From: Maricaulis sp947259345
GTDB taxonomy: Bacteria > Pseudomonadota > Alphaproteobacteria > Caulobacterales > Maricaulaceae
Length of the DNA stretch: 64,000 bases
Direction: 5' to 3'
Assembly: GCA_965217205.1 (NCBI GenBank)
Contig: OZ244254.1
Coordinates: 620,001 to 684,000 of the forward strand
Position numbers and translations under genes: made by a program. Below are positions 42,835 through 51,022 of this stretch, piece after piece; position 1 is the stretch's first letter; each line of letters begins with the position of its first letter. The notes beneath the pieces are model-generated. The model saw only the letters and a program-made list of their open reading frames with translations, had not been told where the DNA came from and made no database searches.

Positions 42835-44442
42835 ATGACTGCCCCGACCCAAGACGCCCCGGAATGGGCGCGCCGCCGTTCCTTCGCGATCATCTCCCAT
42901 CCCGACGCCGGTAAGACGACGCTGACCGAGACGCTGCTCCTGTCCGCCGGCGCCATCCGCCTGGCCGGCCAGGTCCGCGCCCGCGGCGAAAACCGCCGGA
43001 CCCAGTCGGACTGGATGAAGATCGAACAGGAGCGCGGGATTTCGGTCTCCGCCTCGGTGATGACGTTTGAACACCGGGCCCTCCTCTTCAACCTGCTCGA
43101 TACGCCGGGCCACGAGGATTTCTCCGAAGACACGTATCGCACGCTGACCGCGGCCGACAGTGCCATCATGGTGCTCGACGCGGCCAAGGGTGTGGAGCCG
43201 CGGACGCTGAAACTGGTCGAGGTCTGCCGCCTGCGCGACATTCCCATCGTCACCTTCATCAACAAGATGGACCGGGAGGCGCTGGACCCGGTCGATCTGC
43301 TCGAAGACATCCAGGACAAGCTGGCGCTGGACACCGTGCCAATGCAGTGGCCCTCCGGTTCGGGCAATCGGTTCAAGGGCGTGCTCGACCTCAGGACAAA
43401 GAATTTCGTCGGCTATCAAAAGCCCGGCGATGACCGCGACGACACCGCCGCCAGTCCGCGCTGGGCGCTCGACGGCACTGAGATCCGCGATCACCTCTCC
43501 GAGGACGAGGTCGCGGAACTGGAAGAGGGCGCTGAAGTCGCGGCCGAGCTGTGCCCCGCCTTCAAGATGCAAAGCTTCCTGGAAGGTCATATGACTCCGG
43601 TCTTCTTCGGCTCGGCCCTGCGCGGCTTTGGGGTGCGCGAGCTTCTGGACGGGCTGGCCGACATCATTCCGGGGCCGGCCGCCATGCCGGCGGTCAAGAA
43701 TGGCCTGGCGGTGGAGCTCGAGCCGGGCGGCAAGGAAGTCGCCGGTTTTGTCTTCAAGGTGCAGGCCAATATGGACCCCAATCACCGCGACCGCGTCGCC
43801 TTTGTGCGCTTGTGTTCGGGCACCTTCAAACGCGGCATGAAGCTGAAGACCGAGGCTGGCAAACAGCTCACCGTGTCCTCGCCCATCCTCTTTTTCGCCC
43901 AGGATCGCGAGATCGCCGACGAGGCCTTTGCCGGTGACGTCATGGGCGTGCCCAATCACGGTACGCTGCGGGTCGGGGACAGCCTGTCCGAGACCGGCAA
44001 GTTGCGCTTCTCTGGCATTCCCAATTTCGCCCCGGAAATCCTGCGCCGCGCCCGCCTGGCCGATCCGTTGAAGGCGAAGCACCTCAAGAAGGCGCTGGAA
44101 AGCCTGGCCGAGGAGGGTGTGACCCAGCTCTTCCGGCCGACCCTGGGCGGTGATTTCATCGTCGGGGCCGTGGGCGCGCTGCAGATCGATGTGATGCGCG
44201 AGCGCGTCGCCGCCGAATACGGGCTGGAGGTCGATTTCGAACCGGCGCCTTACGACACGGCCCGCTGGGTCACCGGCGCGCGTGACAAGATCGAGGCCTT
44301 TGCCGACCGGCACAAATCGGCCATGGCCGAGGATATCAATGGCGATCCGGTTTTCCTCGCCAAATCGGCCTGGGAAGTCTCCTATTCGGAAGAGAAATTC
44401 CCCGACCTCACCTTCCACCGTGCCAAGGAGCGGGCCGCATGA
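42835..44442 (+). CDS. prfC: Peptide chain release factor 3 (RF3)
   Basis: This 535-residue GTPase recycles RF1/RF2 from the ribosome after peptide release. The G-domain motifs are HPDAGKTT (about 23-30), SVSAS in switch I, DTPGHEDF and NKMDRE. Domains II and III follow in the usual order, and the length is standard for RF3. The stop overlaps the start of the MscS gene by 4 bases. That linkage is unlikely to be functional, but the two are probably co-transcribed. Confidence 0.96.
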   Translation: MTAPTQDAPEWARRRSFAIISHPDAGKTTLTETLLLSAGAIRLAGQVRARGENRRTQSDWMKIEQERGISVSASVMTFEHRALLFNLLDTPGHEDFSEDTYRTLTAADSAIMVLDAAKGVEPRTLKLVEVCRLRDIPIVTFINKMDREALDPVDLLEDIQDKLALDTVPMQWPSGSGNRFKGVLDLRTKNFVGYQKPGDDRDDTAASPRWALDGTEIRDHLSEDEVAELEEGAEVAAELCPAFKMQSFLEGHMTPVFFGSALRGFGVRELLDGLADIIPGPAAMPAVKNGLAVELEPGGKEVAGFVFKVQANMDPNHRDRVAFVRLCSGTFKRGMKLKTEAGKQLTVSSPILFFAQDREIADEAFAGDVMGVPNHGTLRVGDSLSETGKLRFSGIPNFAPEILRRARLADPLKAKHLKKALESLAEEGVTQLFRPTLGGDFIVGAVGALQIDVMRERVAAEYGLEVDFEPAPYDTARWVTGARDKIEAFADRHKSAMAEDINGDPVFLAKSAWEVSYSEEKFPDLTFHRAKERAA

Positions 44443-45632
44443 CGACGTCAGCCTCGACCGAGGGGAATCTGCCGGAGCAGGCGCGGGAGCTCTGGGCCCT
44501 GATCCTGGATGTCTGGAACACGTCTTTCCTGGGCGTGAGCATCGGCCAGGGCCTGTTGGCCCTGCTGATCGTGCTGATCGGGATTGTCGCCCGCGGCATG
44601 ATTGCGCGCTGGCTGATTGCCGCGCTCAAGCGCCTGGCCTCGAAAAGCGAGACCACATTCGACGATGCGGTGGTCGATGCCCTGGCCGGGCCGATGAAAC
44701 TGGTTCCCGTGATCATCGCCCTCTTCTTCGCCCTCAACATCCTGCAGTTCGGCGGGGAGGGCACGCTGCGCGGTCATCAATTCGTCCAGTCCCTCGTGGT
44801 GATTGCGCTCTTCTGGGCGTTGCACAATGCGGTCGGTCCGCTCGCCCATGCCCTGCAGGGGCTTCGCAATGCGCTGACGCCGGTCATGATTGACTGGATG
44901 ACCAAGGCATTGCGCATCGTCTTCATCATTGTCGGTGCGGCCGCGGTTCTGCAGGTCTGGGATATTCCGGTCGCCGGCATTGTCGCCGGTCTCGGCCTGT
45001 TCGGCGTCGCCATCGGCCTGGGCGCCCAGGACCTGTTCAAGAATCTTATCGCCGGCATTCTCATCCTGACCGAGAAGCGCTTCCTGCCTGGCGACTGGGT
45101 CAAGGTGGACGGGATTGTCGAAGGCACGGTCGAAGAGATCAATTTCCGCTCCACCGTGGTGCGCCGTTTCGACAAGGGCCCGGTCTATGTCCCCAATTCG
45201 AAACTTGCCGACAATGCGGTCATCAATTTCACCCGCATGACGCATCGCCGGACCTACTGGATCATCGGCGTGCGCTACGACTCCACGGCGGAGCAGCTGC
45301 GCGAGATCCGCGACAAGGTGCTGGGCTATATCGAAAGCCATCCGGAATATGCCCAGGCACCGGAGGTTTCGACCTTCATGCGGGTCGACAGTTTTGGCCC
45401 GTCCTCGATCGATTTCATGCTGTATTGCTTCACCAAGACCACGAGCTGGGGCGAATGGCTGCGTCTGAAGGAGGAGCTCGCCTTCTTCATCAAGGACACG
45501 GTCGAAACCGCCGGCACCGAATTCGCCTTCCCCTCGACCAGTATCTATGTCGAAAGCGGCGCCGAGGTGTTTACGCCGCCGGGTGATGATGGCGCGAAAG
45601 CTGTGGTGGCGAGTGAGGCGGGCAAGGGCTGA
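44439..45632 (+). CDS. MscS-family mechanosensitive channel
   Basis: This 397-residue membrane protein has four or five N-terminal helices, a pore helix with GLGLFGVAIGLGAQDLFKN and the MscS beta domain (GDWVKVDGIVEG, VEEINFRST). The C-terminal domain ends in an acidic, Gly-rich tail. It should relieve osmotic pressure by opening under membrane tension. It is larger than E. coli MscS (286 residues) because of extra N-terminal helices. A type 1 repeat starts 25 bases past the stop. Confidence 0.92.
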   Translation: MTTSASTEGNLPEQARELWALILDVWNTSFLGVSIGQGLLALLIVLIGIVARGMIARWLIAALKRLASKSETTFDDAVVDALAGPMKLVPVIIALFFALNILQFGGEGTLRGHQFVQSLVVIALFWALHNAVGPLAHALQGLRNALTPVMIDWMTKALRIVFIIVGAAAVLQVWDIPVAGIVAGLGLFGVAIGLGAQDLFKNLIAGILILTEKRFLPGDWVKVDGIVEGTVEEINFRSTVVRRFDKGPVYVPNSKLADNAVINFTRMTHRRTYWIIGVRYDSTAEQLREIRDKVLGYIESHPEYAQAPEVSTFMRVDSFGPSSIDFMLYCFTKTTSWGEWLRLKEELAFFIKDTVETAGTEFAFPSTSIYVESGAEVFTPPGDDGAKAVVASEAGKG

Positions 45633-45656
45633 TCGGCGCGCGGACAGTTCGCGTGA

Positions 45657-45776
45657 TTGTCATCCCTGATGGACGCCCCGCGAAGGCGGGGCGAAAGTCA
45701 GGGACCTAACTCGTGGCGACCACATAGATCCCCGCCTTGCGTCCGGCCTTCGCCGGACATTCAGCGGGGATGACAA
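45657..45776. repeat. Type 1 palindromic intergenic repeat (alpha-beta orientation)
   Basis: A 120-bp copy with ends TTGTCATCCC and GGGATGACAA. The alpha arm (CCTGATGGACGCCCCGCGAA) comes first. It fills the gap between the convergent mscS-like gene and the gene at 45792-46265. Confidence 0.92.
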
Positions 45777-45791
45777 GGTATTGGAGGGCCG

Positions 45792-46265
45792 TCACCGCTT
45801 CGGCAAGAGCCCCGCCGCCCGCCGCAGCGCTTGCGCCGTGCCGGCATTGAGCTGCCAGTCCAGATCCGTGACGACGTCCGGCGGCTCGCCCCAGGCCTTC
45901 AGAAAGGCCGCGCGCGCCGCGCTCAGCTGTTGGTGCAGGAGCGTCGGGGCCGGATCATCCGGATCGAGCCCCTCGGCCTGGGCCCAGACGACGGCATCGC
46001 CCGCATCGTCCAGCTCACCAAACCCGCGTCCGATCATCACCAGGGCCAGACGGGCATCGTGGGTGCCCAGGTCGCCATACTCGTCAAACACAGTGATGCG
46101 AAGCGGCGGCAGTGTCGCGCTGTGGACGAGAATATCGACCGCATCGCCGTGAAGGACCCCAAACTCCGACGGCGCAATCTCCAGCCGCAAACCCGCCTCG
46201 CCCAGCCAGGTGTCCAGCCGGGCGATCACGCGGGTCGCAATGTCAGGATCAATGACCTCGGGCAT
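45792..46265 (-). CDS. Hypothetical cytoplasmic protein
   Basis: This 157-residue acidic protein has no signal peptide or membrane helix. Segments such as LRITVFDEYGDLGTHDARLALVMIGRGFGEL suggest a compact alpha/beta fold, but I recognise no family. The ribosome-binding site before the ATG is poor. It is followed by a type 1 repeat on its 3' side. Confidence 0.55.
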   Translation of the reverse strand: MPEVIDPDIATRVIARLDTWLGEAGLRLEIAPSEFGVLHGDAVDILVHSATLPPLRITVFDEYGDLGTHDARLALVMIGRGFGELDDAGDAVVWAQAEGLDPDDPAPTLLHQQLSAARAAFLKAWGEPPDVVTDLDWQLNAGTAQALRRAAGLLPKR

Positions 46266-46308
46266 GGGGGAAGACTGGCACGGGCCAGGCGGTCAGGGAA
46301 GGGGCTGC

Positions 46309-47391
46309 CTAGGCCGCCATGTCCCGGCGCATGCGCCAGAAGCGCATCGCGCGGGCGGCGTCATCTGCGGTGATGCGGTCGTAGAGATTGCCCAGTTCGC
46401 GGGCATCGCGGAAGGCGTCTTCGCTATTGCTGTGGCGCAGCACGGCAAGGGTCACGAAAAGCGCCTTGTCGAAACCGGCGGACTTGCAGATCAGGGCCAG
46501 CGGATCGATGCTTTCCTGCTCGATGGCACGCTTGGCGGCTGTGTAATCGACCCCGGTCATCTCGGCGAAGCCGACATGGCATTTCACCTGTTCACCTTCA
46601 CGCAGGAGACGGGCGAGCAGGCTGCCATCGAGCTTCTTGCGCATCGCCATGGAGGCAATGAATTTTCGCGCGTCCTCGATCTGCTTGTCATTCCGGATCC
46701 GGGCGGCCAGGCGCGCTTTCGAGACGGCCATGGCCTGGTCGATGATGGCCGGGTCGACACTGTCGAAGCGTTCCATGATCTGGTCACGCAAGTGATTGCG
46801 TACGGTGAGCATCATGTCCGCGAGGATGTCATTGGGCGTATCGCTGCGCTTGACCAGCGGCGCCTGAAGGATTTCGGAGGTCTCGGCCCGTTCGGACACG
46901 GTCTCGAAGGTCTCGCGGGAAATCTGTGCGCCTTCATTCGAGATCAGCGTCGCCACGGTCTCGTCATCGCCGCGGCGGACAATCGTGTCAGACAGGCGTT
47001 CGGAGACTTCTTCGCGCTTCGACATAGCCTTGAGGCGGTCCTGGCAGCCTTTTTCCGCGATGCTCACCAGATCATCTTCGGACAGCACCGAGGATTGGGA
47101 CAGCATCGGGCCGGCCACCTCGATGGCGTCCTGGGCCAGTTTCAACACAAGGCCGCGCGGCGCCAGCGGCGTATCCGCAAAGCGGTGGGACAATTCCTCG
47201 CGGGCGTCCTGGGCCGTCTGTTCGGCAAGAGCGGAGAGGACTTCGTCAAAACGTCCGGAGACGGCGCTGTCGCGCTCGGGTGTTTCCTCAAAGAAGAGGT
47301 CGGTCACCTCGCGCAACAGGGCCCGACGGCGATCGCTCGACTTCTCACGCGCCAGTCCGACCAGATTGTTGAGCTTGCTGATGACCGCCAT
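46309..47391 (-). CDS. DUF2336-family protein (intact paralogue)
   Basis: The start at ATG 47391 is chosen because GGAG lies 6 bases upstream. The 360-residue protein is all-helical, begins AVISKLNNLVGLAREKS and contains DPLALICKSAGFDKALF near the C terminus, matching LCKATGM of the frameshifted paralogue at 17319-18409. DUF2336 is an alphaproteobacterial family, sometimes linked to chemotaxis or signalling loci; its function is unknown. It stands alone here, next to a c-di-GMP gene pair on the same strand. Confidence 0.85.
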   Translation of the reverse strand: MAVISKLNNLVGLAREKSSDRRRALLREVTDLFFEETPERDSAVSGRFDEVLSALAEQTAQDAREELSHRFADTPLAPRGLVLKLAQDAIEVAGPMLSQSSVLSEDDLVSIAEKGCQDRLKAMSKREEVSERLSDTIVRRGDDETVATLISNEGAQISRETFETVSERAETSEILQAPLVKRSDTPNDILADMMLTVRNHLRDQIMERFDSVDPAIIDQAMAVSKARLAARIRNDKQIEDARKFIASMAMRKKLDGSLLARLLREGEQVKCHVGFAEMTGVDYTAAKRAIEQESIDPLALICKSAGFDKALFVTLAVLRHSNSEDAFRDARELGNLYDRITADDAARAMRFWRMRRDMAA

Positions 47392-47498
47392 GTCCCACTC
47401 CACGCGATGGTGAGGCCTCAATCTCTCAGCAGCAGGTAAAAAAACCGTAGGAGGGATGTTTCAAATTGTACGGGAATTGGGAGTTTTGCGGCGGACGC

Positions 47499-47882
47499 TC
47501 AGTAGGGCCCGCGCAAGGTGGCGCGCAGCGCGTCTTCCTCGCGGGGGCTGGGGGCGCGCTCGGCGGCGGCTTCTATGCGATCACTGAGCTGACCCGACAG
47601 GCCGGTGACACGACCGGGCGCGCGATAGGGCGTCGGGGCGGCCGAGAGGAGGTGGCAGCCCGGATCGGTGCCGGTCAGCTCGGCCCGGGTCCAGACCCAG
47701 GACTGGCACTGGCCATCGCCGTCGCACAGGGCGGCGCAGGCATTCTGGGTGAGGTCTTCCATCAGGATGCGCGCATAGACGGCGCCGCGTCTTGCATGGC
47801 CCTCCATGACATCACCGGCGAAGGCCGGGGCACCGCAGGCGAGTGCCGCGAGGCCGCAGAACAGGCGGGCAAGTGGCATCAT
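47499..47882 (-). CDS. Small exported PAN/apple-domain-like protein
   Basis: From ATG 47882, which overlaps the stop of the GGDEF-EAL gene, the product has 127 residues. A signal peptide (LARLFCGLAALACGAPAFA) precedes a domain with Cys at ACAALCDGDGQCQSW and PGCHLLSA, the pattern of PAN_4/apple domains that bind proteins or sugars. It is coupled to the c-di-GMP gene, which hints at a surface or adhesion role. That is inference. Confidence 0.7.
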   Translation of the reverse strand: MMPLARLFCGLAALACGAPAFAGDVMEGHARRGAVYARILMEDLTQNACAALCDGDGQCQSWVWTRAELTGTDPGCHLLSAAPTPYRAPGRVTGLSGQLSDRIEAAAERAPSPREEDALRATLRGPY

Positions 47883-49849
47883 GCGCGCGCCTTGCGCAGG
47901 CCCGGCGGGCAGATGTCCGGCCGCGCCCGGCACATTTTGAACGGGGTCGTCAAATGGGGCAGGACCGCTTCGGCGGTCATCGGCTCGCCGATCAGATAGC
48001 CCTGGACATGCCGGGCGCCGAGTGTGCGCAGGATATGAATTTGCGCCTCCGTCTCCACGCCCTCGATCACACAACCCAGACCGAGTGTCTGGGACAGGGA
48101 GAGCATGGTCCGGACAATCTTGAAGGACGATGAATCTTCCAGCATCTGGCTGACAAAGGATCGGTCGATTTTGAGCTTCGAGACCGGCAATTGCTGGAGA
48201 TACTGCAAGGAGGAATAGCCGACGCCGAAATCGTCCAGGGCCACGGAATGTCCGGCTTTTGAAATCTGGTCGATGGCGCGTCGGGCCTGGTTGAAATCGC
48301 TCATCATGGCGGTTTCGGTGATCTCGAACTCGATCCGCTTGGTCGGCAGGCCGCTGTCTCTCACGGTCTGCAGCACGCTTTCCATGGCCTGCGGTGACAT
48401 CAGGTCATGGGCGGACAGGTTGAAGGACAGGGTCAGGTCGTCCGGCCAGTCCTTCATCGCGGTCAGCGCCTTGGTCAGAAGGACCTGGGTCAGCGGACGG
48501 ATCATGCCGGCGCGCTCGGCAGCCTGGATGAAGACGTCCGGTGAGACCGTGCCCAATTCCGGCGAGTCCCACCGCGCCAGGGCTTCAAAACCGATGACCC
48601 TCGATTTGATGAGATCGTATTGGGGCTGGAATTTGACCGTAAACTCCGTCTCGTAATTGCAGCGGCGCAGCGCCTTGTCGACCTGGCTCGAGGCCATCAT
48701 CTCGTGTTCGAGCGCGGCGTTGAACAGGACCGCCTTGCCCTGCAGGGCGCGCTTGGCAAAATAGAGGGCGTGATCGGCCCGTTCCATGACGTCATGGGTC
48801 GAGAGGTCCGGGTCATTGCAGATCAGCAGCCCGACTGACCCAGACCCTTTGCAGGTGTATTCGCCCAGTTCATAGGGGCGGGAAAGCTGTGCCTCGATAC
48901 GATGGCCCAGCTGCAGGACGGTCTCGCTGCGTGTGCAGGGCGCCGATGCGATGAGGGCGAATTCATCGCCGCCCAGACGGGCCGGCATCGCCGTGTCGCC
49001 GGCAACAGTCCTGAGGCGTTCGGCGACCTGTTTGAGCATTTCATCGCCGGCCGCGTGGCCATAGGTGTCATTGACCGGCTTGAACCCGTCCAGGTCGACC
49101 AGGCCGAGCACAAAGGGTTCGCCATGGCGGCGAAGGCGCTCCAGGCGGCTTTCCAGTTCGGTGAAGAAGCTGCGGCGATTGGGCAGATTGGTCAGTGCGT
49201 CGCATTCGGCGAGATGGCGCGTTTCCGCGGCCAGGGCCTCGGCCGTTTCGCGATCGCGGATGGCATCGAGACGCGCCTTGACCGAGTTGAGGACCGCATT
49301 GCGCAGGATGAGGGAAATGGCGACCCCAGCGGCAATGCCGGAAAAGCCGATCCAGATATAGTCGCTCATACGCGCCGGTATATTGCTCTGGACCAGTATG
49401 ACGAGGCTGGCGAAACACAGCAGTGTGGCGACCGCAATTGTCCGCCGGCTCGGCAGGAGGGCGGCGAAAATCGGCATCATGAGGACCGAGTAGAGCAGGT
49501 TCTCGTCCTGGAAATAGAGCACTTGTTGCAGGTTCGAATTGGCAAACAGGCTGAGGCAGAGAATGCTGCCCGCGACTTCCAGCTGGCCGGCCGAACGGGT
49601 CCGGCACAGATACAGGCGCACACTGATCGATGTCAGCGCCGCGAAGGAGACCGCCAGCACCATGACGCCATGATGGGACTCGCCCGGAAAGGCGAGCCGG
49701 GTGACCAGGTCGAACAGGAAATAGCACATGATGGCGATCGACCCGCCGCGCAGGATCGGCTGGTAGGCAATGGTGATTTCGCCATGCTGCAGGGACTGAC
49801 CCGGAGCGGGCGTCGACCTGGTGCTGATCTTCGGGCCAGAAAGGCGCAT
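47879..49849 (-). CDS. Membrane GGDEF-EAL protein
   Basis: This 656-residue protein has five or six N-terminal membrane helices (about 35-190), then a GGDEF domain with intact GGDEF (293-297) and an EAL domain with EAL (422-424), FNLSAHDL, DDFGVGYSSL and EGVET. Both catalytic motifs are intact, so it could make or degrade cyclic di-GMP. Many such hybrids use one activity. It is followed by the PAN-domain gene with a 4-base overlap. No dedicated sensory domain other than the membrane part is visible. Confidence 0.93.
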   Translation of the reverse strand: MRLSGPKISTRSTPAPGQSLQHGEITIAYQPILRGGSIAIMCYFLFDLVTRLAFPGESHHGVMVLAVSFAALTSISVRLYLCRTRSAGQLEVAGSILCLSLFANSNLQQVLYFQDENLLYSVLMMPIFAALLPSRRTIAVATLLCFASLVILVQSNIPARMSDYIWIGFSGIAAGVAISLILRNAVLNSVKARLDAIRDRETAEALAAETRHLAECDALTNLPNRRSFFTELESRLERLRRHGEPFVLGLVDLDGFKPVNDTYGHAAGDEMLKQVAERLRTVAGDTAMPARLGGDEFALIASAPCTRSETVLQLGHRIEAQLSRPYELGEYTCKGSGSVGLLICNDPDLSTHDVMERADHALYFAKRALQGKAVLFNAALEHEMMASSQVDKALRRCNYETEFTVKFQPQYDLIKSRVIGFEALARWDSPELGTVSPDVFIQAAERAGMIRPLTQVLLTKALTAMKDWPDDLTLSFNLSAHDLMSPQAMESVLQTVRDSGLPTKRIEFEITETAMMSDFNQARRAIDQISKAGHSVALDDFGVGYSSLQYLQQLPVSKLKIDRSFVSQMLEDSSSFKIVRTMLSLSQTLGLGCVIEGVETEAQIHILRTLGARHVQGYLIGEPMTAEAVLPHLTTPFKMCRARPDICPPGLRKARA

Positions 49850-50053
49850 GTTTGCGTCCCGTGCTTGTCTGGCACCTTAATGCCTCAAGCGCCTTAAATC
49901 GTGGATAAGCGGTCCGCTAAAATTCGAACTATCGGCGATTTTCCTCAAATTTGAACTGGCACCAGATGATTGAATTTCCTAGGTGACAGGGCTAGGAGCA
50001 GGCCTGCGTTGCCTGTCGGGACAGGGGCGCCGGGATCATTGCAGGGGGTTCGC

Positions 50054-51022
50054 GTGAAAACTTTCGTCGAGAGTTCGGGTTTTCGCAATTTCATCATGAC
50101 GCTGATCGTGTTCAACGCGATCACGCTCGGACTGGAAACCTACCCCTATGAGGGCGCCTGGTTCACGACCTGGCTGCCGATCATGGATCGCGTGATTGTC
50201 GGCGTGTTCGTCGTCGAAATCCTGCTCAAGCTTTTCGTCTACCGGCACCGCTTTTTCCTCAATGGCTGGAACTGGTTCGACCTCGCCGTCATCATCATTT
50301 CCATCCTGCCCGCCGCGGGCGGCTTCTCGGTCCTGCGGGCCCTGCGTATCGTGCGGGCCTTCCGCCTCTTCTCGGTCATGCCGGATCTGCGCAAGGTGGT
50401 GGAAGCCCTGCTCAGGGCCATTCCGGGCATGGGCGCCGTGATCGCCGTTCTGGGCCTGATGTTCTACGTCTCGGCCGTCATGGCGACGAAATTCTTCTCC
50501 GAGAGCAATCCGGAGCGCTTCGGTTCGCTGGGCGAGTCGGCCTTTGCCCTTTTCCAGGTGATGACGCTGGAAGGCTGGGCCACGGATGTCGCCCTGCCGG
50601 TCATGGAGTTTCATCCCTGGGCGTGGATTTTCTTCCTTGTTTTCATCGTCCTGACCAGTTTTGCCGTGCTCAATCTCTTCATCGCCATTATCGTCGACAG
50701 CCTGCAGGCCAAGCATTTCGACGAGGAGGAGGCCCGCGATCTCGAGGCCGATGCCGACCGCGATCGCCTGCATGCGGAAATTGCCCAGATGCGCACTGAA
50801 ATGGCCGAACTGACGGCGGCGGTTCAGCGCTCGTTGGGTGAGGACTCTTCGGCCAGTATCGCCGAGAAGGACGCCGACAAGTCGAATAAAAAGCCGCCAG
50901 CCGCTCCTCCCGTTCCGAGCGTGTGCGCGGGGCCGGGGCCGACAGCGCCCGCACCGGCAGATCGGCATGGACCGTGGTCATGTAGCGCTGCCAGATGGTG
51001 GCGGGCAGACCCCCGCCAGTGA
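50054..51022 (+). CDS. Voltage-gated cation channel, bacterial Nav/Cav type, TLEGW filter
   Basis: Starting at GTG 50054 (AGGGGG upstream) the 322-residue subunit has six membrane helices. S4 carries Arg at 95, 98, 101 and 104, one every third residue, as in voltage sensors. The pore filter is TLEGW (171-175) followed by ATD, where sodium channels of this family usually have TLESW. A coiled coil (about 225-270) follows S6 and should hold the tetramer. The last 100 or so residues overlap the end of the PBP gene on the other strand. Confidence 0.9.
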   Translation: MKTFVESSGFRNFIMTLIVFNAITLGLETYPYEGAWFTTWLPIMDRVIVGVFVVEILLKLFVYRHRFFLNGWNWFDLAVIIISILPAAGGFSVLRALRIVRAFRLFSVMPDLRKVVEALLRAIPGMGAVIAVLGLMFYVSAVMATKFFSESNPERFGSLGESAFALFQVMTLEGWATDVALPVMEFHPWAWIFFLVFIVLTSFAVLNLFIAIIVDSLQAKHFDEEEARDLEADADRDRLHAEIAQMRTEMAELTAAVQRSLGEDSSASIAEKDADKSNKKPPAAPPVPSVCAGPGPTAPAPADRHGPWSCSAARWWRADPRQ

